This document shows positions 48,993 to 57,913 of a stretch of 63,222 nt of DNA, piece after piece. The DNA comes from Spirochaetaceae bacterium (GTDB taxonomy: Bacteria; Spirochaetota; Spirochaetia; Treponematales; Breznakiellaceae): assembly GCA_031277165.1 (NCBI GenBank), contig JAISLT010000028.1:1-63222 (forward strand), given 5' to 3'. The notes under the pieces are model-generated. The model saw only the letters and a program-made list of their open reading frames with translations, searched no databases and was not told the DNA's origin. The position numbers and the translations under genes are program-made. The stretch's first letter is position 1. Every line of letters starts with the position of its first letter.

Positions 48993-50393
48993 CTATCGTT
49001 TTAGTGTAAGCAGTTCCTGAAGAAGCTGATCCGCCGTTTGTATGGTCCGGGAGTTTGCCTGGAAACCCCGCTGGGTAACGATCATGTCAACAAACTGATC
49101 CGCCAGGTCCACATTGGACATTTCCAGGGTTCCGGCGATAATTTTTCCCTTCCCCGCCACCCGGGCAGGACCTATGTTGGCAAGTCCCGAATTGGTGGAC
49201 TGGACAAAGTTATTTTCGCCGGCCTTCTCAAGCCCCCCCTGGTTGGCAAAGCTTGCCAGGGCTACCTGTCCCAGGACCCGGTTGGAGCCGTTGCTGAACA
49301 CCCCGGTGATGATCCCGTTCTGGTCTATCTTAAAATTGTCCAAATACCCCATGCCGTAGCCGTCCTGTTCCACCACTTTGGTGGAACTTTTTTCTGCATA
49401 CTGGGTAATGGCCCGGGTATAGCCCCCCACCTCTCCCATGTTTAGGGTAAAGGTCTGCCGGACCGGGGCGCCGTCGTCGCCGGGGGTGGTGTTGGCCACA
49501 TCGTAGGCCACGTTCATGATCAGTTCCCCGGCGCCGCCGGATTCGTTCCCCGCACCGTCCGCGGCGGAAAGCAAAAGTCCTTCGTTGTTAAAGGTAAGGG
49601 TAAATACCGCCGGTCCCCCCGCCGCGGGGGCCTCTTCCCCCAAACCGATGGATGTATTGGTGGGGGGGTCGCCCGCGGGATCCACCGTTACGGTGGCGTT
49701 CCAGGTATTGGGGGTATCCGGAACCCGGGTAAATTCCACCTGCATTATGTGGATGCCCCCAAAGGAATCGTAGATATTAACGGCGGTCCGCCAGGTTCCC
49801 GCGGCTATCTGCTGGGGGGTGGGATTTTCCGGTATCTGGGGGGTTATATTGCTTAGATTACAGGCAAAGTTTACCGCGGTGGTGGCCCGGGCAGGATCCT
49901 TTGATCCCACGGGGATGATCAGGTTCTCCACATCCCGGGAAACGTCCAAAACCTGCTGCCCGTTCAGATCCTGGGCCATCCAGCCCTGGACCCTCATTCC
50001 GTTCGCGGGGTTTACCAGGGTTCCCTGGTTATCAACACCAAAGGCCCCCGCCCTGGTATAGAAGGTTTCGTCCCCGGACTTTAATACAAAAAAGCCCGTA
50101 CCCATCAGGGCTAAATCGGTCTCTACCCCGGTGGTCTGGAGGGATCCCTGGAGGTGTATGGTATCGATTGAAGCCACGCTCATCCCAAGGCCCACTTCTT
50201 TGGGGTTGATCCCCCCTAAATCTTCCGTGGGCCGGGCGGCGCCCGCTATTTGCTGGTAAAGCATATCGTGAAAGTTAACCCGGCCCTTTTTAAAGCCCGT
50301 GGTATTTACGTTGGCGATATTGTTGCCCACCACATCCATTCGGGTCTGGTGGTTCTGAAGGCCCGAAACGCCTGAATATAACGATCGCATCAT
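48993..50393 (-). CDS. flgE: flagellar hook protein FlgE
   Basis: The product is 466 residues. The N-terminal helix and rod motif ([38 protein letters not shown]) and the C-terminal helix ([20 protein letters not shown]) are typical. K165 (in PVGSK) and C178 (in NFACNLS) coincide with the Lys165/Cys178 pair reported to form the lysinoalanine cross-link between hook subunits in Treponema denticola. The hook is therefore expected to be covalently stabilised. It lies 12 bases after flgD. Confidence 0.95.
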   Translation of the reverse strand: MMRSLYSGVSGLQNHQTRMDVVGNNIANVNTTGFKKGRVNFHDMLYQQIAGAARPTEDLGGINPKEVGLGMSVASIDTIHLQGSLQTTGVETDLALMGTGFFVLKSGDETFYTRAGAFGVDNQGTLVNPANGMRVQGWMAQDLNGQQVLDVSRDVENLIIPVGSKDPARATTAVNFACNLSNITPQIPENPTPQQIAAGTWRTAVNIYDSFGGIHIMQVEFTRVPDTPNTWNATVTVDPAGDPPTNTSIGLGEEAPAAGGPAVFTLTFNNEGLLLSAADGAGNESGGAGELIMNVAYDVANTTPGDDGAPVRQTFTLNMGEVGGYTRAITQYAEKSSTKVVEQDGYGMGYLDNFKIDQNGIITGVFSNGSNRVLGQVALASFANQGGLEKAGENNFVQSTNSGLANIGPARVAGKGKIIAGTLEMSNVDLADQFVDMIVTQRGFQANSRTIQTADQLLQELLTLKR

Positions 50394-50405
50394 AACTGGT
50401 ACCTC

Positions 50406-50903
50406 CTATTCTTCAAATACCTTAGTTACCTGACTCCAGGAATAATAGGTGCCGTTTACCATAATTTGAGGATCAGTTCCTCTGGTAACGGCCCGGACTA
50501 CTCCCTGGACGGTGGCTTCACCGTCGGCCAATTCCACCGATCTGCCCAGGGCAGATGCGGCCTCGGAACCGGAAAGCAGATCAGCGATGCGGCTAAAATC
50601 GCCGCTTAGCTTGCTAATGCCCTGGGACATGGCGTCCATTTGTTTTAGGCTGGAAAACTGGGCCATTTGGGCAATAAATTCCTTGTCCTCCATGGGCGCC
50701 ATAGGATCCTGATATGCCAGCTGCTTTGTTAAAAGCGTAAGAAAGTCTTCCATTCCCAGGGCCTGCTTTGGCATCCTGCCCTTTTCTTTATCCTTAACAA
50801 AGGTTTCATAGTTAAACTGGTCCGCCTCTTGCTTTCGCTGAAGCAGCTCTTTGCTGTCCGACCAGTATTCCTTGTTTCCTGCGAGGGCGTTTATCGATTC
50901 CAT
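50406..50903 (-). CDS. flgD: hook capping protein FlgD
   Basis: The product is 165 residues, short for the family. The conserved segment LGMEDFLTLLTKQLAYQDPM followed by DKEFIAQMAQFSSLKQMD is complete. The C-terminal part (SALGRSVELADGEATVQGVV, ending in VNGTYYSWSQVTKVF) keeps the tudor-like strands but lacks the longer Ig-like insertion of enterobacterial FlgD. It caps the growing hook. It is flanked by fliK and flgE. Confidence 0.92.
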   Translation of the reverse strand: MESINALAGNKEYWSDSKELLQRKQEADQFNYETFVKDKEKGRMPKQALGMEDFLTLLTKQLAYQDPMAPMEDKEFIAQMAQFSSLKQMDAMSQGISKLSGDFSRIADLLSGSEAASALGRSVELADGEATVQGVVRAVTRGTDPQIMVNGTYYSWSQVTKVFEE

Positions 50904-50912
50904 TATCTTCTC

Positions 50913-52181
50913 CTATACAAGCATGTTTACCGCGGAAAAACCAAAACCGTATCCGCCGGGGGTTTCTGCCGGATCCGGTTCGACCCCCCCATCGTAGCCG
51001 GAAAGGGCAAACCGCTGGGAATAGAAGGGGCCGGATTCGGTATTCTGCCACTTCTGCCCGCCGTTCCGGGAATCCAAGGTTGTGCTGAGGCTTACTTCCC
51101 CAAATCCCGAATCCTTAAAACCCTGTTCCAGGCTGTGGATTTCCTGCTCAAAGGCCCTAAGGGCCTCTTCGGTTTCCACAAAAATATGCCCCGATACCTT
51201 GTTTTCGGCCATTTCCAGGTGTATCTTAACCTTCCCCAGGGTTTGGGGTTGAAGGGAAAGTCTGATGGTCCCTTCGCCGCCGTCCCGGAGTACGATGGCC
51301 GCCTGTTTGATGATATCCCCCTGGAGGCCGCCCTTAAGCTCCCGGGCAAGGACCTGCTCGAACCGTTCCCCGGCGGAAACCTCTCCGCCGGTCCGGGAAG
51401 CATTTTCCGGGGTTTCCCGGGAATGCCGAAGGTCCACAATAATTTCCCGGTCCGCTTCAACCCGGACCTCCACGGGGCCCCTAAGGTCCGGCCCGGGGGC
51501 ATCCCCGGACCGCAGATCCCGGATCTGTACCGTAAACCGGTCCTTTCGTCTGCCGGTTTTTTTGAGCCCCTCCCGGCCCTCTTCCGGGGCCGGTTCTTTT
51601 CTCTCTGTGGTCCGGGGGGGGGCTTCCTGAACGGGAGGAGCGGGAATTTCCTGGTTTTGAAGGGGAAGCGGCTGCGCCGAAAATTCCCCGGCCTGGGGTT
51701 TTTCTTCCGGATTGTACAAAACCGGCGCCGGGGAAGGCGCTTCCATCCCTTCAATCGTCGTCCCCTGGGGGCGGAGGATCCGTTCCTTTACCGGGTCCTG
51801 AACAAGGGGGAAAGCTTCTCCGGGCGCCGGCCCTTCCCTTTCCCGGGGGGGCTTTTTTTTGACGGCGCCGGAAGCTTCCCGGCGGTTCTGTACCCCTTCC
51901 TGGGCCGCCGGGAATCCGGCCCTGTTTTTCCGGCCCCCGCCGGTAAACCGGGGCTTACTGCCGGGTTTTTCCGTTACAACCAAGCCGGTGTTTTCCGGCC
52001 CGGCCTTTTTATTCACAAGCCCCGCAAAGATCTTGGCAAAAACCCCCAGGGCGCCGCCGGTAGGACGGCCCTTTCTACGGGCCTTTCCGGCGACGGGAAG
52101 GCCTTCAAGACCCGGCAGGTCCCGGGAATCAAGATGGGATTCATTTTGTATGCGGGTGGAAGTATGTTCTATTGTTAACAT
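50913..52181 (-). CDS. fliK: hook-length control protein FliK-type
   Basis: The product is 422 residues. About 290 N-terminal residues are basic, Pro/Glu-rich and probably disordered. The C-terminal domain (GGEGTIRLSLQPQTLGKVKI, MAENKVSGHIFVETEEALRA then FEQEIHSLEQGF) is the conserved Flg_hook core that contacts FlhB to switch export specificity. The position just before flgD matches the spirochete operon. Little else is conserved, as usual for this family. Confidence 0.85.
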   Translation of the reverse strand: MLTIEHTSTRIQNESHLDSRDLPGLEGLPVAGKARRKGRPTGGALGVFAKIFAGLVNKKAGPENTGLVVTEKPGSKPRFTGGGRKNRAGFPAAQEGVQNRREASGAVKKKPPREREGPAPGEAFPLVQDPVKERILRPQGTTIEGMEAPSPAPVLYNPEEKPQAGEFSAQPLPLQNQEIPAPPVQEAPPRTTERKEPAPEEGREGLKKTGRRKDRFTVQIRDLRSGDAPGPDLRGPVEVRVEADREIIVDLRHSRETPENASRTGGEVSAGERFEQVLARELKGGLQGDIIKQAAIVLRDGGEGTIRLSLQPQTLGKVKIHLEMAENKVSGHIFVETEEALRAFEQEIHSLEQGFKDSGFGEVSLSTTLDSRNGGQKWQNTESGPFYSQRFALSGYDGGVEPDPAETPGGYGFGFSAVNMLV

Positions 52182-52299
52182 CGCGCCCGGCCTCCTTATG
52201 GAATTCCGGGACCTGCGTCAAGGCCGATCCTATACAACACTGCCAGGATTAGCCAAAGCGAGGTTCCCTTCCCGAAAAACCCTGGACCGGATTGGGCAG

Positions 52300-52520
52300 T
52301 CTGCGCTCCCAGCGCAAAACCGCATACATATCCACAGAAGTGCCTATGTATGCCCTGCAAACCAGGAGCCACAGTTACCGCCGGTGCATCGGACCAAAGG
52401 CCCGCAGCCACCCAATTGTTGGGCTGCTGCGGACCTTGGGTCCGATGGAGTTTGCAGGGTAAAAAATCGCCTGATCGGCGATTTTCTGAGGTTTTACGCA
52501 CGAAGTGCGACAAACCTCTA
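52300..52520. repeat. modular inverted repeats between flbB and fliK
   Basis: A long imperfect hairpin spans about 52387-52446 (CATCGGACC ... GGTCCGATG with CCGCAGC/GCTGCGG inside). Then come TTTGCAGGGTAAAAAATCGCC, a CCTGATCGG centre and a final GCGACAAACCTCTAG that holds the flbB stop codon. All modules recur at 21619-21764, 31207-31309 and 53217-53288. No gene lies in 52182-52517. Confidence 0.75.
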
Positions 52521-53117
52521 GGGGGCCCCAACCACCATTTTCCGCTGCAACTCCGCCGCCCTCTGGGGGTCCATCAGAGAAAGCCAGTAGGGAACAATGG
52601 AACCGGTTCCGTCCCGCTGGGCCATCTCTTCGGTCTTTCGGAGCACATTGACGGCAGTTTGATCGTTCATGGCCGCAATAATCGCAACCGCTCGCTCCGG
52701 CTGCATATTGGTCAGCTGCTGGGCAATGCCTTCAATGCTTCTTTCCATATTTTCGGCATCTGCGGCCGCCGCATTGATAGAATTCTGCTGTTCATCCAGG
52801 GCTTGCTGTTTTTCCGCCAATTCCTGGGCCATTTGCTCTATTTCACTCAGCCTGGAGTTAATATCCGCTTCTTTCCTGTCCATGTCCAGTTCCCGCAGGG
52901 CCTCTGCCTCGAGCCGCACGGCCAGCCGTTCCGCATCAAGATTAAGGTATTCATCGGGACCCAGTTCGCCCTGGGTACGGCCCTCCCGGCCTATAAGACG
53001 GTACAGGGGGGCCAGCACCGTCTTGGCGTCGATCACGTTAAGATAATCGAACCAGACTATGCCCCCGCCTATAAGCACCAGGATCAAAACCAGTAAAACG
53101 ATTATTCTTCCAAGCAC
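52518..53117 (-). CDS. flbB: flagellar collar/motor protein FlbB (MotE-like)
   Basis: The product is 199 residues from GTG 53117 with a GGGAGGGAA site. A membrane helix (IIVLLVLILVLIGGGIVWF), a long periplasmic coiled coil (about 70-135) and a MgtE-N/MotE-like domain (LTNMQPERAVAIIAAMNDQT, then VNVLRKTEEMAQRDGTG) follow. In Borrelia, FlbB is a periplasmic collar protein of the spirochete motor. It is the first gene of the operon here; fliF to fliJ, which can precede it, are absent. Confidence 0.85.
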   Translation of the reverse strand: MLGRIIVLLVLILVLIGGGIVWFDYLNVIDAKTVLAPLYRLIGREGRTQGELGPDEYLNLDAERLAVRLEAEALRELDMDRKEADINSRLSEIEQMAQELAEKQQALDEQQNSINAAAADAENMERSIEGIAQQLTNMQPERAVAIIAAMNDQTAVNVLRKTEEMAQRDGTGSIVPYWLSLMDPQRAAELQRKMVVGAP

Positions 53118-53135
53118 GATTCCCTCCCGGCTTTT

Positions 53136-53165
53136 ACTATGGGGTATCTGTTAAGTATCGGTCAA
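53136..53165 (-). promoter_or_regulatory. promoter of the flagellar operon
   Basis: TTGACC (53160-53165) and CATAGT (53136-53141) with an 18-bp spacer lie 20-50 bp before flbB. It is housekeeping-like; no convincing sigma-28 box was found. Confidence 0.55.
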
Positions 53166-53216
53166 GCGGGGCATTTGCTCAATTGTCCCGGCCGCAGGAA
53201 CGGGGGCTGCTTTCGG

Positions 53217-53288
53217 CTTTGCAAGGTAAAAAATCGCCGGGCAGGCGGTTTTTAAGGGTGTTATGCGCAAAGCGCAACAAAGTCCTAG
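53217..53288. repeat. stop-codon-linked modular inverted repeat
   Basis: The element reads GCTTTGCAAGGTAAAAAATC, a CGCCGGGCAGGCG hairpin, then TATGCGCAAAGCGCAACAAA and GTCCTAG. The final CTAG holds the TAG stop of the phosphoesterase gene (53285). It is the same family and orientation as 52450-52520. Confidence 0.75.
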
Positions 53289-54346
53289 GACCCTAACAGT
53301 TCTATCCGGGCCTTAATGTAATCCAGCCGGTCCTGGTTAAGCACCGCCCGGCGGCAGCGGGTTCCCCGTAGTTTTTCCACCGCATAATTTCCCCGGCTGA
53401 TAAATTGTTTCCCCTCCCCCCCGGTAAACCAGTACACCAGGGCGATGGAAAAATCGTCCAATTCCAGGGCGTTGATCCCCTTTTTACTGATGGCGCTGCC
53501 GGAATTAAACAGACAGGGTACGGGAAGTTCGTCGCCGTACAGGCTCTGGCGCAGTCCGTCCCGCCGTTCGGAACGCTTAAGTTTACCCAGATCCCTTCTA
53601 AGGGCCGCCACTTCCCCGGCGATACGTTCCTTTTCCCGGCCCTTTGATGCCGGATAATCCCGGCAGAGCCGTTCTATTTCAAATTTAATAAAATCGTAGC
53701 GGCCCAGGGATTCGAACAGGGCCCGGTGGGTATGGCCTATAATAGAAATGCAGTTGTTTGCTATGGAAAAGGCATAGGCCTGCTTTTCCACAAAGAACCG
53801 GCGGTGGGGACTGCGGGCCGAGGAAATATTTCTAATCCCAAAGGGTTTTAGAATATACCGGACCAGGCTGCGGGAAAGGGAGTTAAAATCCGTATACAAT
53901 TTAGAGGATTGGTGTCCATGGTAAACATATAGTGGGAGCTGGGAACTTTCGATCCGCACCGCCCTGTACAAAGGATAGGGATAGGTTTTTTCAAAAACCA
54001 GATCCTCGTCGTGGTTTCCCAGGGTTTTTAAAAACCGCTGGTCCGCGGCAAATTTGTCGAAGATTGCATAAAGGCCTGCCCATTGTTTTTGTATAGAATG
54101 GAGGGAATAGCGCTGAAGTTCTTCCACATCTCCGTTAAGGATCAGGTACCAGCCGCCGGGGTAGTAGTACTGTTCCAGCATGGACGCCAGAAGCCGCCCG
54201 TTGGGGGAAAGATCGTCCCGTTTTCCGAAGCCCATGTGCAGGTCGCTGATGACCAGTACCTTGGCGCCGTTCCTCCGCAGATCCAGCGCCGCCATACCCT
54301 CCCCTCCACCGGGATTTACCATATCGTCAAAAAAACTGCGGTTCAC
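53285..54346 (-). CDS. calcineurin-type metallophosphoesterase
   Basis: The product is 353 residues from GTG 54346, overlapping the upstream stop (GTGA). The metal-binding motifs are in order: VISDLHMGFG, LNGDVEELQ, LGNHDEDL, YHGHQSS and IIGHTHR. A coiled segment (about 225-260) interrupts the C-terminal part. Substrate unknown. Coupling to the DHH/CBS phosphoesterase suggests a shared nucleotide or signalling substrate. Confidence 0.8.
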   Translation of the reverse strand: MNRSFFDDMVNPGGGEGMAALDLRRNGAKVLVISDLHMGFGKRDDLSPNGRLLASMLEQYYYPGGWYLILNGDVEELQRYSLHSIQKQWAGLYAIFDKFAADQRFLKTLGNHDEDLVFEKTYPYPLYRAVRIESSQLPLYVYHGHQSSKLYTDFNSLSRSLVRYILKPFGIRNISSARSPHRRFFVEKQAYAFSIANNCISIIGHTHRALFESLGRYDFIKFEIERLCRDYPASKGREKERIAGEVAALRRDLGKLKRSERRDGLRQSLYGDELPVPCLFNSGSAISKKGINALELDDFSIALVYWFTGGEGKQFISRGNYAVEKLRGTRCRRAVLNQDRLDYIKARIELLGS

Positions 54347-55668
54347 CGGCGCTCCCCGGCGCCCAGCCCCTTGCGGCGCTTTTTATATTCCAGAAAGTCC
54401 CACCGGGTTACAATGCCCGCCAGCCGGCCGCCTTCCAGAATGGGTAAATGACCAATATGGTGCTTATAAAAAATCCGTTCCACCTCCCGCATGGTAACCC
54501 CCGGATGGGAACTAATAACAGTTCTGGACATGTAGGCCTTTACGGGGACATGCATTTGGGAAGCACGCCGGGCCTTCATAATATCCCGCAGGCTTACAAA
54601 GCCCGTGAGCTTTCCGCCGCCGTCCAATACCGGAAGCCCCGTATGGTTTACCTTTTCCATATACTTGGACACATCCAGGACGGCATGGTCCTCCTGGACA
54701 GCGAAGACCTCCCTGGTCATGATGTCCCTGGCGCAGGTCGCGGGAACCAGGGAACTTTCCAGGTATGCAAGAAATTCCCCGTAAAAGACCGGACCGTCCT
54801 GCCCCCGGAGTATCAGCGAAGAGGCCATCTGGTGCCCCCCGCCGCCGTAGGGGGCAAAGAGTTCATGGAGGTTGATGCGCCGCTTTTGACTGCGGGCAAT
54901 GACCATGACGGTTTTATTTTTGCGGACATAAAAAACCGCAAAGTATGCATCGGGGTTTTCGACATCCATGATCTTTTCCACCACCTGGGCCAGGCCGGGG
55001 ATGTTTTCATCGAGCTCCAGGTAACTTAAAAGAACCTCGTGTCCCTGGATTATCTGCGGCTGGATCAGAAGAAGAAGCCGGTTAAGGACCTGTATCTGGC
55101 CGTCTTCTTTTAGGGCATCCAGGAAAGATTTGACCAGCCTAAGGGAAGCGCCCATGTCCAGCAGCCAGGCGGCGGCCTCCAGATCCTCCCGGTGGACATT
55201 TTCGTATATGAGCCGGCCCGTATCGGCATAAATTCCCGTAAGGGCTATGGTGGCCTCTTCACTTTCCAGGACTATCCCCTGTTCCATGGCAAGTTTTGCC
55301 ATGCAGGTGGTATTGGCCCCCCAGGGCTGTCCCGCAAGATCCGCCCCCAGGATATCGCAGGTCATGGGATGATGATCGTAAATAGTGATCCTGGGATCCG
55401 ACCCGTAGATACAGCTAAAATATTCTTTTACCCGTTCTGCGCTGGAAGTATCCACGATGATAATATGGTCTACCCGCTCCTGCTTTAGATCCTGGGGATT
55501 TAAAAAGTCGAAATATTTTTCATACATGGTGTAAAGGCCCGATGCCGTAGGATGAATAAGCCTGCTGCGGATCAACCTATGGTCTGGAAACAGTTTTTTT
55601 ACCAGCACAAGAGAGCCCAGACAATCCAAGTCCATGTTAGAATGACCAAAGGCTATATTCACCGGCAC
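54343..55668 (-). CDS. DHH/DHHA1 phosphoesterase with two CBS domains
   Basis: Upstream of GTG 55668 only a TTG without a ribosome site is in frame, and GTG 55662 is a second option. A TATACT box lies right before these GTGs, so the mRNA may be nearly leaderless. About 441 residues: DHH domain (IAFGHSNMDLDCLGS, IVDTSSAERV, YDHHPMTCD, GIYADTGRLIY), DHHA1 (FAPYGGGGHQMASS) and a CBS pair (VPATCARDIMTREVF, VPVKAYMSRTVISS). This is the N-terminal layout of some CCA enzymes without the nucleotidyltransferase. It probably cleaves oligo- or cyclic nucleotides under CBS control. Confidence 0.8.
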   Translation of the reverse strand: MPVNIAFGHSNMDLDCLGSLVLVKKLFPDHRLIRSRLIHPTASGLYTMYEKYFDFLNPQDLKQERVDHIIIVDTSSAERVKEYFSCIYGSDPRITIYDHHPMTCDILGADLAGQPWGANTTCMAKLAMEQGIVLESEEATIALTGIYADTGRLIYENVHREDLEAAAWLLDMGASLRLVKSFLDALKEDGQIQVLNRLLLLIQPQIIQGHEVLLSYLELDENIPGLAQVVEKIMDVENPDAYFAVFYVRKNKTVMVIARSQKRRINLHELFAPYGGGGHQMASSLILRGQDGPVFYGEFLAYLESSLVPATCARDIMTREVFAVQEDHAVLDVSKYMEKVNHTGLPVLDGGGKLTGFVSLRDIMKARRASQMHVPVKAYMSRTVISSHPGVTMREVERIFYKHHIGHLPILEGGRLAGIVTRWDFLEYKKRRKGLGAGERR

Positions 55669-55689
55669 AGTATACCAAAGCCGGCGCAA

Positions 55690-56008
55690 AACGGAAAGAG
55701 GTTATACAGTATCGTTTTTACAATTTTAATGTATGATTTACCGGTGATAGTATGAAATAGGGTTGACACTATAAATAACCGCTATATATAGCGTACTATT
55801 TGGCAAGAATGGCAGAATTGAAACTATACAGAACGAACCCCGTAAACAATGGAAACACTCTTTAAGCGGCCGGACAAATCCATCGGGGAAGCCGGCAAAA
55901 ACCGGCCAAGGGGAAATCGCCGATAGCATGGCGGCGGAAACCCCGTTTCCGAAGTAACCAGCAAGCCGGTGAATAAGTACCGAAGAAGCGTATGACTACG
56001 TTGGATAG
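55690..56008. other. gap upstream of transposase remnant
   Basis: No intact gene is visible. Short frames such as one from an ATG at about 55849 stop quickly. The stretch probably contains decayed insertion-sequence DNA belonging with the transposase tail at 56009-56176. Confidence 0.35.
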
Positions 56009-56176
56009 TATATGCAGCGGTGGAAGATAGAACGGTTCCATTATGTGCTTAAAAGCGGGTGCGCTATAGAAAAGCTGCAAGAGGGGAGCATGGAAAAGAC
56101 GACAACGCTTATCCTGATGTATTCAATCATAGCGGGAAAGATACTGAACATGGCCTATGCGGGACGGCTCATTTAA
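56009..56176 (+). pseudogene. C-terminal remnant of an IS4-family transposase
   Basis: The 55-codon open stretch reads MQRWKIERFHYVLKSGC then AIEKLQEGSMEKTTTLIL, carrying the YREK-type signature (R-W-x-IE-x-FH-x-LK) of IS4/Tn5-like DDE transposases, and ends at TAA 56174-56176. A TAG immediately precedes it and the DDE core is absent, so it is dead. Confidence 0.8.
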
Positions 56177-56228
56177 CTTATTGACATTGTTTAAAAATGT
56201 ATAATCCGGCTGGGTAGTTACAAAATTT

Positions 56229-57191
56229 TTAGTATATGTCAAGTTCGCCCGTAACAAAGGGCCGGTCTTCCCCGTCAAGGGTGATAAGCAGTTCCCCGGC
56301 CGCGCCTATACCGGCCAGAATTCCCTCGACGGCATGGCCCGAACCGGCCGCCCCCGGTATAAACCGCACCGGCCTTCCGCGCATATAGAGCCGTTCAAGG
56401 AGCCGTTCCCGCCAGGATTTTCCGGGGGCGGGATCCGGGGGACCCTCCAGTTCGGCGTAAAGCCGGGCAAGGAATTTTTCCAGCAGAATAAAACGGCCCT
56501 GGACAAGCGCCGCAGCGCCGGTTTCCGCACCGGTTCTTTCCGTTTCGGACCTTTCCGGGTATAGGGTTCCGGCAATGCTGCAGGCCCTGTGTCTAAGTTC
56601 CGGGGGAAAATCCCGCTGGGCAATGTTGACCCCCACCCCCAGGTACACCCTTCCGCCGCCGGAATCCCCCGAAAAACCGGCGGTCTCCGCCAGGATGCCG
56701 GCGGCCTTTTTCCCCCCTTCCGGGGAAATCTGCTGGATCAGCATAATGTCGTTGGGCCACTTTACCTTAACCCGGCCTGCAAGGGTTTTCCCGCCCGGAA
56801 CCGCGGCCTGCACAAAATCTTCGACGGCCAGGGACAGGGCAAGGCCCGTCCGCAGCGTAAGCCCCGGAGGAATCGCCGCAATGGCGGGATAACGGAGGAT
56901 CACCGTAAGGGGCAGGTTAGAGCCCCTGTCCATGTTCCAGGGACGGCCGCTCCGGCCCCGGCCCGCACTCTGGTACCCGGCGGCAATCACCGTACCGTGG
57001 GGCAAGTCCGAAGATTCCGGCGGACCGCCCAGGGTCCGGGCCGCGTCCATGGTGCTGTCCACGGTGTCCCGGTAGTACACCGGGGCCCCAAAGGGATTGG
57101 CCATGGGGAGCAGGGAAAACCCGCGGCCGGGCGGTTTGATCACGGGCGGATAATCCGGCGGAACAGCCCCGGTTTTGGGCAGATTGTCCAT
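56229..57191 (-). CDS. birA: biotin--protein ligase (BirA)
   Basis: Starting at ATG 57191 gives 320 residues; the longer frame upstream is a shadow of the divergent gene. Motifs are YYRDTVDSTMDAAR, the biotinyl-AMP loop GRGRSGRPWNMDRG, VKVKWPNDIMLI, KAAGILAETAG and YLGVGVNIAQ. No N-terminal helix-turn-helix is seen, so it is a ligase only, not a repressor. It attaches biotin to carboxylase subunits. Its start is 71 bp from the divergent thrH start. Confidence 0.9.
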   Translation of the reverse strand: MDNLPKTGAVPPDYPPVIKPPGRGFSLLPMANPFGAPVYYRDTVDSTMDAARTLGGPPESSDLPHGTVIAAGYQSAGRGRSGRPWNMDRGSNLPLTVILRYPAIAAIPPGLTLRTGLALSLAVEDFVQAAVPGGKTLAGRVKVKWPNDIMLIQQISPEGGKKAAGILAETAGFSGDSGGGRVYLGVGVNIAQRDFPPELRHRACSIAGTLYPERSETERTGAETGAAALVQGRFILLEKFLARLYAELEGPPDPAPGKSWRERLLERLYMRGRPVRFIPGAAGSGHAVEGILAGIGAAGELLITLDGEDRPFVTGELDIY

Positions 57192-57262
57192 TGTCACAGT
57201 ATACCCGGAGGGCGCCAAAATATCAGCTATACCCCTTTTCGCTTTTTTGCTATGCTGGCGGT

Positions 57263-57913
57263 ATGCGTTTGGTCTGCCTGGATCTGGAGGGGGTTTTGAT
57301 CCCCGAAATTTGGATAGCCTTTTCGGAAGCGGTGGGGATTCCTGAATTGCGCCGTACCACAAGGGACGAGCCCGACTACGACAGGCTTATGCGGTTCCGG
57401 CTTGATCTGCTTGCCAAGAACAAGCTAAAGCTTCCCGACATACAAAGGGTGATAAGCGGCATGGAACCGCTGGAGGGGGCCCTTGAGTTTACCGAAACCC
57501 TGCGGCAAAAAACGCAGCTCATTATCCTTTCCGACACCTACGAGGAATTCGCCAAACCGCTGATGAAAAAGCTCCTTTGGCCCACCCTGTTTTGCAACAG
57601 CCTGGCTGCTTCGCCGGACGGAACCATTACCGGTTACCGGCTCCGGCAAAAAAACGGCAAGCAGCTTGCCGTTAAAGCCCTGGCATCCCTTAATATGGAA
57701 GTCTTTGCCGCGGGGGATTCCTTTAACGACCTTGCCATGATCCGGGAGGCCCAGGCGGGATGCCTCTTCCGCGCACCCCAGGCCATACGGGACGGGTGCG
57801 CCGGTATTCCCTGCGTGGACAGCTACGACGGGCTTCTTTCGCACATAGAGCGTTTTTTGGCGGGGGACAGGATAGGTGAGATACCCCTTGATTTTACATC
57901 ACAAATGATGTAA
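57263..57913 (+). CDS. thrH: HAD phosphatase ThrH (phosphoserine phosphatase / homoserine phosphotransferase type)
   Basis: From ATG 57263 the product is 216 residues beginning MRLVCLDLEGVLIPEIWIAF, the ThrH signature in which DLEG replaces the usual DxDG. LIILSDTYEEFAKPLMKKL (motif II), the motif III lysine region KQLAVKALASL and AAGDSFNDLAMIREA (motif IV) follow. ThrH dephosphorylates phosphoserine and can transfer the phosphate to homoserine. Earlier in-frame codons add an unnatural N-terminus. The end of the gene overlaps a palindrome at 57892-57915. Confidence 0.9.
   Translation: MRLVCLDLEGVLIPEIWIAFSEAVGIPELRRTTRDEPDYDRLMRFRLDLLAKNKLKLPDIQRVISGMEPLEGALEFTETLRQKTQLIILSDTYEEFAKPLMKKLLWPTLFCNSLAASPDGTITGYRLRQKNGKQLAVKALASLNMEVFAAGDSFNDLAMIREAQAGCLFRAPQAIRDGCAGIPCVDSYDGLLSHIERFLAGDRIGEIPLDFTSQMM

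Noticed and set aside
50829-52178. A 449-codon open frame on the plus strand
   Set aside because: It lies wholly antisense to fliK, and its composition is that of the complementary third-position-rich frame; no domain or start signal is visible.
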